NCBI GenBank assembly: GCA_045604285.1
Contig: JAZUNS010000099.1
Coordinates: forward strand, 1 to 5,851
DNA: 5,851 bases
From: SIG636 sp045604285
GTDB lineage: Bacteria > Bacillota > Clostridia > Oscillospirales > CAG-382
Direction: 5' to 3'
Below the pieces are notes generated by a model. It saw only the letters and a list, made by a program, of their open reading frames with translations, searched no databases and was not told where the DNA came from. Shown in pieces: positions 1 through 5,542 of this stretch; positions within the stretch are counted from its first letter, which is position 1; each line of letters begins with the position of its first letter. A program made the position numbers and the translations under genes.

Positions 1-111
1 GACCGCTTGGCCTCCGACTTCAACCTCTGTATATGCATCGGTGTCGCCCTCAAGAATAGCTTTTACAAGGTCTTCGTCACTAAGACGGCGGTAGTTATTC
101 TCCTTTGACAA
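1..111 (-). CDS. N-terminal fragment of an acidic protein with TTG start, possibly sigma-factor-like
   Basis: An open frame of 37 codons runs from a TTG at 109-111 off the left edge of the window. The start is chosen because AAAGGGGTGA, a good Shine-Dalgarno sequence, lies a few bases upstream and no ATG is available. The peptide begins MSKENNYRRLSDEDLVKAIL and continues with EGDTDAY. The pattern LSDEDLV-x-AI-x-EGD-x-x-AY resembles the N-terminal region-2 helix of sigma-70/ECF-type factors and of small helix-turn-helix regulators on clostridial conjugative elements. That is a resemblance recalled by eye only, and the following residues (EVEVGGQAV) do not continue a typical sigma region 2. The function stays open. 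The upstream region carries a -10-like box and a 12-bp palindrome, so the gene is probably transcribed from its own promoter. Confidence 0.6.
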   Translation of the reverse strand, partial: MSKENNYRRLSDEDLVKAILEGDTDAYTEVEVGGQAV

Positions 112-139
112 CGTATCACCCCTTTCCTTTGCACTTATT

Positions 140-186
140 TAATCGCGATTACATACTATAGTGTCTGTTTCTGCCTAAAAGGTTGG
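140..186 (-). promoter_or_regulatory. Putative promoter with palindromic operator for the leftmost gene
   Basis: On the minus strand a TATAGT -10-like box lies at 155-160. CCAACCTTTT lies upstream at 177-186, where its AACC core is reminiscent of ECF-sigma -35 elements, but the spacing does not fit either a sigma-A or an ECF promoter well. Just downstream of the -10, at 140-151, is the perfect 12-bp palindrome TAATCGCGATTA, which would lie around the transcription start and first transcribed bases. It is a plausible repressor site. The promoter class is uncertain. Confidence 0.35.
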
Positions 187-212
187 AAGTTTTTCGAAAT
201 TATTTTACCTTT

Positions 213-292
213 AAAAATCACCCCAAGAAGTCTGACGACTTCTTGGGGACTCCGGCAATTATCCGCCGAAGTAAAACAAACCTTTCGGCGGA
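213..292 (-). terminator. Intrinsic terminator with a second hairpin, downstream of the S51 peptidase gene
   Basis: A perfect 12-bp stem (CCCCAAGAAGTC at 221-232 with GACTTCTTGGGG at 237-248, loop TGAC) is followed on the minus strand by TGA and five T residues (213-217). This is a leftward Rho-independent terminator. A second hairpin lies between it and the stop codon, with a 9-bp stem (TCCGCCGAA at 262-270 with TTCGGCGGA at 284-292, 13-base loop) and no T-tract of its own. Both hairpins would be in the 3' end of the peptidase transcript. Confidence 0.85.
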
Positions 293-306
293 CATTTGTG
301 TTAAAG

Positions 307-921
307 CTATGTATTTGATTTTATCATGAATCTCTCGCCACCTTGAAAAAGCATACCGTCACCATCGTTAAGTCTTACCAATGTACAATTATTGTCAGCT
401 TCGTAACGCCTTAGCTTTTCTTCAAAGGCTTCGTAACGGTGGAGAAATTTACCGTAATGAGGAATAATGTGTACGTCTGCCAAGCGCAAACCTTTCAAAT
501 CTGTCAAGTTCATAAAATTCATTTGCGGTTCAAAAGCATCTATTACAGCGATCGACGAGGTCATAACCAAAGCTCCTGCGCTCCATCCGATTAACACTTT
601 ATCCTTTGCAAGCTGTCCTAAGACAGAAGCGACATCACAACGTCTGATAGAGTTAAGCAAATAATACGGATTTCCACCGATAAATTCTACAACATCATAC
701 TCAAGCAAAAGGTCGGGGCTTTGACTGTCAAGGTCAAAAAGCTCGACTTCCAAGCCGTATGAGTTAAGCTCACTAACCACGCGTGGGATATGATAGTTTC
801 TTGTTTTATATTCATTGTCAGCAGTTACAACAACCGCCGCAGTCTTTTTACCGAGAAGGTATTTACCCATTGCTTCTTTAAGGGCGGGGCTTGTAATTCC
901 GTTGGATAACAGTGCAAGCAT
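307..921 (-). CDS. Peptidase family S51 (PepE/dipeptidase E-like) serine peptidase
   Basis: The product is a 204-residue cytoplasmic protein without signal peptide or membrane segment, close to the usual family length of 200-235. Family S51 hallmarks are present: FIGGNPYYLL at residues 80-89 (the GGNT-like loop), the nucleophile elbow GWSAGAL at 112-118 with Ser114, and IPHYGKF at 153-159 with His155. An acidic residue in LNDGDGML (Asp186 or Asp188) may be the third member of the triad. Characterised S51 members hydrolyse Asp-Xaa dipeptides (PepE) or cyanophycin. Substrate specificity cannot be read here, and this protein looks more like the uncharacterised Firmicute branch than enterobacterial PepE. 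The ATG start is fixed by AGGAGG nine bases upstream. The gene has its own candidate promoter, nested in the terminator of the gene before it, and ends before a double-hairpin terminator, so it is probably monocistronic. Confidence 0.88.
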   Translation of the reverse strand: MLALLSNGITSPALKEAMGKYLLGKKTAAVVVTADNEYKTRNYHIPRVVSELNSYGLEVELFDLDSQSPDLLLEYDVVEFIGGNPYYLLNSIRRCDVASVLGQLAKDKVLIGWSAGALVMTSSIAVIDAFEPQMNFMNLTDLKGLRLADVHIIPHYGKFLHRYEAFEEKLRRYEADNNCTLVRLNDGDGMLFQGGERFMIKSNT

Positions 922-944
922 ATTAATTATCCTCCTTGCAAACG

Positions 945-994
945 AAAAAAGGCAGATTCTTTTGTTACACTATTTTAACAAAAAATCTGCCTTT
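945..994 (-). terminator. Long-stem intrinsic terminator of the HTH/beta-solenoid gene
   Basis: The arms AAAGGCAGATT (948-958) and AATCTGCCTTT (984-994) pair perfectly. They continue inward as TTTTGTTA (960-967) with TAACAAAA (976-983), leaving one bulged base (959) and an 8-base loop. On the minus strand the stem ends in a run of six T residues (945-950), ten bases after the upstream stop codon. The -10 box of the next gene lies inside this inverted repeat. Confidence 0.85.
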
Positions 995-1000
995 GGTCAA
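972..1000 (-). promoter_or_regulatory. Candidate sigma-A promoter of the S51 peptidase gene, inside a terminator
   Basis: On the minus strand TTGACC (995-1000) is followed after exactly 17 bases by TAAAAT (972-977), a good sigma-A-type promoter for the peptidase start at 921. The predicted transcription start, near 965, lies within the loop-proximal part of the terminator hairpin. The peptidase mRNA would therefore carry only the 3' arm and could not form the terminator, while read-through from the upstream gene would. Confidence 0.65.
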
Positions 1001-1004
1001 CCTG

Positions 1005-2219
1005 TTAATTATTCCCTCTGCGGTCAACGATGAGGGTACTGTTCTCGCTTAGCTTTTCTGTCGAACGACCTTTAATACGGCCTATATGGATATCGGCAGA
1101 GCCTCCTACCGTCAATTCTGCATCGTCAACCGTCAACGATTTGCCCTTAAAGTCTCCTGCTCCGTTTATAGCAAGCTTAAGCAATTCTGCATCGCCGCCC
1201 ACGTCGATATCGCCCGCACCGTTTATGGTAATTTCCATGGTGCCGATGGCTGTGCCTATCGACACGTCTCCGCTACCCGAAACGGTAGCTTTCATATTGT
1301 TTACCGTTTTGATATTTAAGTCTCCGCTTCCGCTTATGCGGCAATTAGCGCGGGAATATACAGTTTCGATACTCATATCAGCGCTGCCGGAGACGGCAAC
1401 ATCAAGAGTATCGCACCCCTTTGCTTTAAGCTCGCCGCTGCCCGAAACGGCAACGCTAAGCTCTCCAAACAAGGGCTCTACCTTTGCTTCGCAAGCACCG
1501 CTTACTTTAAGGGCAAGCCGTTTGCCCTTGCCGAAGGGAACGTATATTATAAGCTTATTACCTCGCCAACCGTCAAGATTTCCGTTTTTTCTTGCAGATA
1601 CGGTAAGGGTTTTTGCCAAGACCTGAGGCTTAATAAGAGCAATAAAATCCTCTTGTCCTACGGCACATATCCTGCCCACGCCGTCCTTGGCGACCGTGAC
1701 CTCAAGCTCTGTACCCAGCCCTAAGCTAAGGTCCATGCTGTCAAAGTCTCTTATAATTTTTTCAAAGCTCGTTTGTCCGTTGGGCCGGTTTTTCATATCA
1801 GGCGTGCCAATGGCAAAGCGAATCTCTCCGACACCTTCGTTTATAACAAGCCTCTCGGCTAAATACGCCGTGCTGCCGTCTGTAAACAACACAACGCCGT
1901 CCTCTGCCGAATATTTATCCACAACCTTATCGGAATAACACGCAACTTCTCCAAAAGTGCAAACCAGGGGCAAGCCGCTTTTCTCCTTGGCAAAGCTAAA
2001 GCTTTTTTCGGCATCACCGCTTTCGGTGCCAAACAGCTCGTCAAGAGATATATCAAGTATCTTTGATATATTCGGCAGCAACGTTACGTCGGGATATCCC
2101 ACGTCGTTTTCCCACTTAGAAACTGCTTGGGGCGTTATCCCAAGCTTAGCCGCAAACGCTTCTTGGGTAAGCCCTGCCTTTTTTCTGGCAAGGGAAATAA
2201 CAGTACCTATCTTGTTCAT
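1005..2219 (-). CDS. Cro/C1-type HTH protein fused to a predicted beta-solenoid (DUF2807/DUF4097-like) domain
   Basis: The likely product is 404 residues, starting MNKIGTVISLARKK. The ATG at 2217-2219 is preferred because GGAG sits nine bases upstream. An in-frame ATG 26 codons further up lies inside the -35 box and cannot be transcribed from this promoter. Residues 4-64 form an HTH_3 domain, with the recognition region GITPQAVSKWE and a typical ending DISLDELFG. A middle region (about 85-230) has no motif I can name. Residues 238-385 hold eight tandem units of 18-20 residues, each opening with a variant of V-S-G-S-G-D-[LVI]-x-[IV], for example ISGSGDLNI and INGAGDIDV. This is the signature of the right-handed beta-solenoid 'GIN'-type domains (DUF2807/DUF4097), most often found in exported proteins. 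Here there is no signal peptide or membrane segment, so the whole protein should be cytoplasmic. It is probably a transcription regulator whose C-terminus serves as a sensor or oligomerisation scaffold; that role is inference. It appears to be transcribed alone. Confidence 0.88.
   Translation of the reverse strand: MNKIGTVISLARKKAGLTQEAFAAKLGITPQAVSKWENDVGYPDVTLLPNISKILDISLDELFGTESGDAEKSFSFAKEKSGLPLVCTFGEVACYSDKVVDKYSAEDGVVLFTDGSTAYLAERLVINEGVGEIRFAIGTPDMKNRPNGQTSFEKIIRDFDSMDLSLGLGTELEVTVAKDGVGRICAVGQEDFIALIKPQVLAKTLTVSARKNGNLDGWRGNKLIIYVPFGKGKRLALKVSGACEAKVEPLFGELSVAVSGSGELKAKGCDTLDVAVSGSADMSIETVYSRANCRISGSGDLNIKTVNNMKATVSGSGDVSIGTAIGTMEITINGAGDIDVGGDAELLKLAINGAGDFKGKSLTVDDAELTVGGSADIHIGRIKGRSTEKLSENSTLIVDRRGNN
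1068..1508 (-). repeat. Region encoding eight 18-20-residue beta-solenoid repeats
   Basis: Inside the HTH fusion gene, the units open KVSGACEAKV, AVSGSGELKA, AVSGSADMSI, RISGSGDLNI, TVSGSGDVSI, TINGAGDIDV, AINGAGDFKG and TVGGSADIHI. They are spaced 18 to 20 residues apart with no gaps, which suits one solenoid turn per unit. The two N-terminal units are the most diverged. The codons differ between units, so the repeats are old rather than recent duplications. Confidence 0.8.
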
Positions 2220-2268
2220 CACCATCAACTCCGTTTGTTTTTTAAGCAACGCGTTCCTTGCGTATATA

Positions 2269-2297
2269 ATTATACACCAATATGGATACACTTTCAA
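2269..2297 (-). promoter_or_regulatory. Strong sigma-A promoter of the HTH/beta-solenoid gene
   Basis: On the minus strand TTGAAA (2292-2297) and a perfect TATAAT (2269-2274) are separated by 17 bases. Transcription would start near 2262, giving a leader of about 43 bases before the ATG at 2219. This promoter excludes the longer open-frame start at 2297. The region is A/T-rich and contains TATAATTATA, a 10-bp palindrome overlapping the -10 where a repressor, perhaps the protein itself, could bind. Confidence 0.8.
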
Positions 2298-2415
2298 TAA
2301 CCGCTTAGTTTAAAAAACTTTCGGTATAGGCATCGTGCCAAGCGAAAAACACAGGTACGCCTCAACTTGGGGTTTACAAATTTTATATCAACCCCGCGTT
2401 AACAATCCCACCGAC

Positions 2416-2447
2416 AAAACCGCCGAGGAGAATTGTCTCCTCGGCGG
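2416..2447 (-). terminator. Intrinsic terminator of the membrane-anchored protein gene
   Basis: A perfect 12-bp stem (CCGCCGAGGAGA at 2420-2431 with TCTCCTCGGCGG at 2436-2447, loop ATTG) is followed on the minus strand by TTTTGT (2414-2419). It lies eight bases past the stop codon at 2456-2458. The rest of the 2298-2415 gap contains only the promoter of the HTH gene at its left end and a weak GGGGTT/AACCCC inverted repeat at 2369-2395. Confidence 0.85.
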
Positions 2448-2455
2448 CTTTGTGT

Positions 2456-3976
2456 TTATCCTAATACATTTAATATTTCGGCATCTATTTTATACATTTC
2501 TACAAAAACAGTATACACTTGATCCTTTTCAACGCCAAGGGTTTCTTCTGCCAGGAAAAGATCTATCTGTTTATCTTGGTCTATTATCTTGCCTATATCG
2601 GGCATAACGTCGCTGTCAGCTTCAAGCACTACAATAATCAGGCTGTTATTTTCAAACCATTCTTCCGTATATTTCGTTACCCATTCATCATACGAAGGAA
2701 TTTTGGGAGTGCCTCTGTCGGTAACGAATATGTCGTTTTCCTTTATTTCTTTTGTATACGTTTCCATTTGTTCAACTTCGTTAATAAGATTTACCCATGA
2801 AAAATCGCCGCTGTTGCTCAATTTATCGGTATAAACCGCTTGTGCATAGTACCCATCAAAGGGATATTCATAAACTTGATCGAGATCGTGCTTAACCTTT
2901 CTTATATATTCAAAATCAAAATTATCAAACTCTGCCGGAGTAATGTACCCATTCTCTAATGCGTCCGTAAGCGGTAGCTGCCTTCCGTCGTACATGATTG
3001 CCATTACATATTGGCTTCTGTTAGAGGGCAAATAGTATTCAAAGCTTTCAGCTTCATAAAACAGCTCAATCGAACTGTCGGTGGGAATATCTTGTGTTAC
3101 CGTTAAATCTATTATATCGACCACACGGTTTGCTTGCGTGTTTTCCATTTCGGCTGTAGGGAATACGGCTTCTTTTACGCTTTTGCCGGTACACAATTCT
3201 ATTCTCTCCTGTCCGTCAGGATATAAATTGAAATAATGACTTCCTGCCTCGCTTTTCGCACCCATCGCCAAATTAATACATTGTTTATTGGATGCTTCTT
3301 TATAATCTTTGGGAATGTACAAAATGCATTTGTTTGATGTACCCCAGTATGCAACTGCAATGCCTTCGGTTTCTGCACCTGTCTCATCTCCGTAAATGAA
3401 GGCGTCCGGTGTAGAAAGCGCAGCCAAACGGTAGATTATCAGCTGATGTATAGCCGAACATACCCAACGATAATTTACGGCCATTCCTTCTTTAACAATG
3501 GGTAAAACAGTGTATGTGGCGCTTAGCCTCTGGGCATAACGGTCGTTTAGCTTCTGATGCATTGTGGCAAGCGCGTGATTTGAAACCATAACGTATTCTT
3601 CATACTCAAAATAGAGTCTTATTGAATCCTGAACGATATAAAGCACCTCCTCAGAGGTCAACGCTCTGCTGCCAATATTGTTTTCGTTACCCCAATAGCT
3701 ATCCAAAAATTCCTCAGAAATAACCGTAATAGATTTACCCGATTTTGATACCTCTGCCATATCCGAAAATTTCTTGTTCAGCTCAGTTTGCGCTGTGGGA
3801 GAATCATCCGTTATTGCTTCACCCTGCTGAACAACGAGGTCTGACACGGTATCCGTAACATAGGGCTTTGCAGCTTCGTCATCCCTAACTATGCATAACA
3901 TACTTCCGACAAGAATGGTAGAAGATAGTGCAAGCAACAGCATTACAATTATTAATAACGGCACGTTTCTTTTCAT
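2456..3976 (-). CDS. Membrane-anchored extracytoplasmic protein of unknown function
   Basis: The product has 506 residues. It starts MKRN, followed by one hydrophobic segment at residues 5-30 (ending ILVGSMLCIV) and then an acidic stretch (RDDEAAK). There is no proper lipobox before Cys28, so a signal-anchor or uncleaved signal peptide is more likely than a lipoprotein. The remainder is hydrophilic and should lie outside the membrane. I recognise no catalytic motif. Two stretches recall modules common in uncharacterised clostridial surface proteins: DGRQLPLTDALENGYITPAE at 330-349, and a C-terminal piece around WFENNSLIIVVLEADSD at 440-456, ending in a beta-rich segment (QVYTVFVEMYK, 486-496). 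That likeness is from memory and gives no function. The start is supported by GGAAGG eight bases upstream. The gene has its own promoter with direct repeats and its own terminator, so it is probably an environmentally regulated single gene. Confidence 0.82.
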   Translation of the reverse strand: MKRNVPLLIIVMLLLALSSTILVGSMLCIVRDDEAAKPYVTDTVSDLVVQQGEAITDDSPTAQTELNKKFSDMAEVSKSGKSITVISEEFLDSYWGNENNIGSRALTSEEVLYIVQDSIRLYFEYEEYVMVSNHALATMHQKLNDRYAQRLSATYTVLPIVKEGMAVNYRWVCSAIHQLIIYRLAALSTPDAFIYGDETGAETEGIAVAYWGTSNKCILYIPKDYKEASNKQCINLAMGAKSEAGSHYFNLYPDGQERIELCTGKSVKEAVFPTAEMENTQANRVVDIIDLTVTQDIPTDSSIELFYEAESFEYYLPSNRSQYVMAIMYDGRQLPLTDALENGYITPAEFDNFDFEYIRKVKHDLDQVYEYPFDGYYAQAVYTDKLSNSGDFSWVNLINEVEQMETYTKEIKENDIFVTDRGTPKIPSYDEWVTKYTEEWFENNSLIIVVLEADSDVMPDIGKIIDQDKQIDLFLAEETLGVEKDQVYTVFVEMYKIDAEILNVLG

Positions 3977-4023
3977 AACATATACCTTCCTTTCATTTTT
4001 CGATGTTAGCTGTCTACCGTTCG

Positions 4024-4068
4024 TTTATATCCTACAGTAGGTATGTATCCAACTTATCTCCAACTTAT
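4024..4068 (-). promoter_or_regulatory. Promoter with tandem direct-repeat operator for the membrane protein gene
   Basis: On the minus strand TTGGAT (4047-4052) and TATAAA (4024-4029) are separated by 17 bases. Two copies of the 10-mer ATAAGTTGGA (minus strand) occupy 4059-4068 and 4048-4057, exactly 11 bp apart. The promoter-proximal copy overlaps the -35 box. Same-face direct repeats at about one helical turn are typical of response-regulator sites. The spacer also holds CCTACAGTAGG (4031-4041), a perfect palindrome around one central base and another candidate operator. Confidence 0.6.
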
Positions 4069-4076
4069 TTCTATAT

Positions 4077-4321
4077 TAAAAAAACGAAAAATATTTTGCT
4101 GCTTTCATTGATAAATACCATATAAATATTCGATTGGTAGATTTTGCACTGTTTTTTCTTAACACAAGCTCTGCACCGCCTCGCTGTAGGCAAAGACTCA
4201 GACGCACGATATTTTGGGCAAAAGTTGTTCTCCTGTGAAACGGTTTATCATAACATGGCGAATTGTTTTTTACCCACCCGTTTTTTTAAAAAAGTGTGGG
4301 GCATTACGGCTTGATATAAGA
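4077..4321. other. Intergenic stretch without a convincing gene
   Basis: The 387-bp gap between the starts of the divergent genes holds their promoters and little else. A minus-strand frame is open at 4076-4285 (about 69 codons) but has no ATG near its start and no Shine-Dalgarno sequence, so I do not call it. A hairpin-like stretch at 4273-4300 (CCCAC, T7, A6, GTGGGG) has no T-tract beyond the stem, so it is not a normal terminator. Confidence 0.5.
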
Positions 4322-4327
4322 TATAAT
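4322..4327 (+). promoter_or_regulatory. Candidate -10 box for the 135-residue protein gene
   Basis: A perfect TATAAT lies 36 bases upstream of the ATG at 4364. No good -35 element sits at 16-18 bases, so the promoter would need an activator or be weak. An AGAGG ribosome binding site is placed about ten bases before the start codon. Confidence 0.4.
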
Positions 4328-4363
4328 AAAGCTTGAACAATAAACAACAGAGGTAAAACAAAT

Positions 4364-4771
4364 ATGGGCAACAGTAAGCTATGCGGATTGATTTTCGAAC
4401 GTGGACACGGCAGTATGTGGGGTAACCAATTTTATATAAGCATATACGGTAACGAGATAATAAGGGGAGTCTACTTCCCTGCCGACCGTTCGGGGGAGCT
4501 TGCCACCGTAGAGGGAATCTGTTTAACCGAGGAAGCGGTGGCGCAAATATACAAAGCGGCAGAAAATTTAATACCCTTTGCAAAAAAGTCACCGCGCAAA
4601 AAACCGTGGTTTTTGCGATTCAACAGGGTAACCGTTCTTGATGGCGGAGAGTTCAAAAAACTTACCGTTATACAAACGGTCAGCGGCAAGGAGAAGCGAA
4701 AGGAATACGTAATAACACCTTGTCAAGAAGCTGAAAAATTTGAAGCGTTGCTTGAGAGCGCAATACGGTAA
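4364..4771 (+). CDS. Conserved-looking small cytoplasmic protein of unknown function
   Basis: The product has 135 residues and begins MGNSKLCGLIFERGHGSMWG. I do not recognise the family. There is no signal peptide, membrane segment or metal-binding cluster. The N-terminal half alternates hydrophobic and polar residues (FYISIYGNEIIRGVYF, 23-38), suggesting beta strands, and is followed by a helix (TEEAVAQIYKAAENLIPFA, 55-73). A basic, aromatic turn follows (KKSPRKKPWFLRFNR, 74-88), then more strands and a C-terminal helix (EAEKFEALLESAIR). The basic loop could bind nucleic acid or an acidic surface, but that is a guess. The gene is supported by an AGAGG ribosome binding site, an upstream TATAAT and sensible codon use. 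It is divergent from the membrane protein gene, and no clear terminator is visible before the integrase remnant. Confidence 0.72.
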   Translation: MGNSKLCGLIFERGHGSMWGNQFYISIYGNEIIRGVYFPADRSGELATVEGICLTEEAVAQIYKAAENLIPFAKKSPRKKPWFLRFNRVTVLDGGEFKKLTVIQTVSGKEKRKEYVITPCQEAEKFEALLESAIR

Positions 4772-4830
4772 AATCTATGTAACAGGCGGTACGCTGACTA
4801 TACTTACAGTTTGGTCGCAAAATTTTCTAA

Positions 4831-5043
4831 ACCGGCGATTTTAGGCTGAACTTATCTCTAAGGCACACTTTCGCTACGAACCTTGTAAACGGAATTAAAC
4901 AGCCCGATGGCACGATCATATCCCTAACACCCAAACAAGTAGCCGACATCCTCGGTCACAGCACCTCACAAATAACCGAGATGTACTATGTAAAAAAGGA
5001 CACCACCCGACTAAACGGCTTAACCGATGCGTTCTCGCTGTGA
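4831..5043 (+). pseudogene. C-terminal remnant of a tyrosine recombinase/phage-type integrase
   Basis: An open frame without a start codon follows a stop at 4828-4830 and ends at TGA 5041-5043. From 4861 its last 60 residues are a textbook integrase C-terminus: RHTFATNLVNG carries the second catalytic arginine, ADILGHSTSQ the GH-box histidine, and TEMYYVKKDTT the tyrosine nucleophile ten residues after that histidine. The final residues, RLNGLTDAFSL, are like those of clostridial mobile-element integrases. Upstream of the arginine the usual HxLRH reads LSLRH, so the box-II histidine is missing. The SAM-like domain, the first catalytic arginine and the start are absent. Homology therefore breaks near 4855. 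What remains is a scar of an integrated element; it cannot be active alone. A terminator follows 31 bases after the stop. Confidence 0.85.
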
Positions 5044-5074
5044 GTGTCAATAATTGGTTCGCAATAGACAAAGA

Positions 5075-5110
5075 AATACCGCCGAGGAATTCTCGGCGGT
5101 ATTCTTGTTT
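5075..5110 (+). terminator. Intrinsic terminator between the convergent integrase and M41 remnants
   Basis: A 12-bp stem (AATACCGCCGAG at 5075-5086 with CTCGGCGGTATT at 5092-5103, loop GAATT) is followed rightward by CTTGTTTGTTT. On the minus strand the same stem is followed by TCTTTG. It could therefore serve both the integrase remnant and the opposing M41 remnant, whose stop is at 5127-5129. Confidence 0.8.
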
Positions 5111-5126
5111 GTTTACATTCGCCTTT

Positions 5127-5506
5127 TCACCACAAAACCGGTTGTCTTATGGTGCATTGGCTTTTAATCCTTTGGATATCATACATTGTCAAAAGCTTCT
5201 TTTGGGCAAGTTCGGAAGCAACGGTATCAAGAAATTCTCGGTTTTGGGCGAGGATTTCTTTTGTTTTATAATAATATAGGTCCAATAAAACGTGGACAGC
5301 GATTTGAAAACGTTGATTTTCGTCTTCGGGCGACTGATTGTCAACCAAGAATTCAAAACCAAGTGCAAATCGTCTTTTATCAATGCTTCTGCATCGTTAC
5401 AAGCTTCGTAGGTGTCGAAATGACCGCCAAACCCCCGTTGACCGTATTTTTGGTCGATAGCAGCAAGTCCTGCGAGTGCGACTATAATATTTTTTTGTTT
5501 GTGTTC
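5127..5506 (-). pseudogene. Frameshifted remnant of an FtsH-like peptidase M41 C-terminal domain
   Basis: Two minus-strand frames together read as one domain. From 5506 the frame gives NIIVALAGLAAIDQKYG, then GGHFDTYEACNDAEALIKDD. Near 5355-5365 continuity requires a -1 shift into the frame giving GFEFLVDNQSPEDENQRF, and then YYYKTKEILAQNREFLDTVA up to a TGA at 5127-5129. LAG-x-AA, a [GS]xxND-x-x-A helix containing the usual third zinc ligand (Asp), and the EIL-x-x-NR-x-x-LD-x-x-A-x-L helix are hallmarks of peptidase M41. The HExxH zinc motif and everything before it are missing: an in-frame TGA at 5507-5509 closes the frame. The locus is therefore truncated at the 5' end and frameshifted, and almost surely dead. 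Many clostridial M41 proteins lack an AAA+ domain and lie on accessory DNA; that fits but is inference. A sequencing indel could explain the shift but not the truncation. Confidence 0.75.
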
Positions 5507-5542
5507 TCATAATAACAACGGCGATGCACCAAAAACGCCACA

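Noticed and set aside
1030..1626. Plus-strand open frame of 198 codons
   Set aside because: It is antisense to the solenoid repeats, lacks a ribosome binding site, and its serine/proline-rich product mirrors the repeat codons.
2220..2297. Longer start of the HTH gene adding 26 residues
   Set aside because: The upstream ATG overlaps the -35 box of a near-consensus promoter and has no ribosome binding site; the ATG at 2219 has GGAG at nine bases.
4273..4300. Hairpin CCCAC-T7-A6-GTGGGG as a terminator
   Set aside because: The stem is mismatched and neither side is followed by a T-tract outside the stem.
4248..4592. Minus-strand open frame of 114 codons
   Set aside because: It overlaps the better supported plus-strand gene at 4364-4771, has no ribosome binding site that I can see, and its product is of odd composition.
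5350..5370. Programmed -1 frameshift in the M41 frame
   Set aside because: GGTTTTG is not a proper X-XXY-YYZ slippery site, and the locus also lacks its 5' half, so simple decay is likelier.
5186..5512. Plus-strand open frame of 108 codons
   Set aside because: It is the antisense shadow of the M41 remnant, whose two minus-strand frames carry recognisable family motifs.
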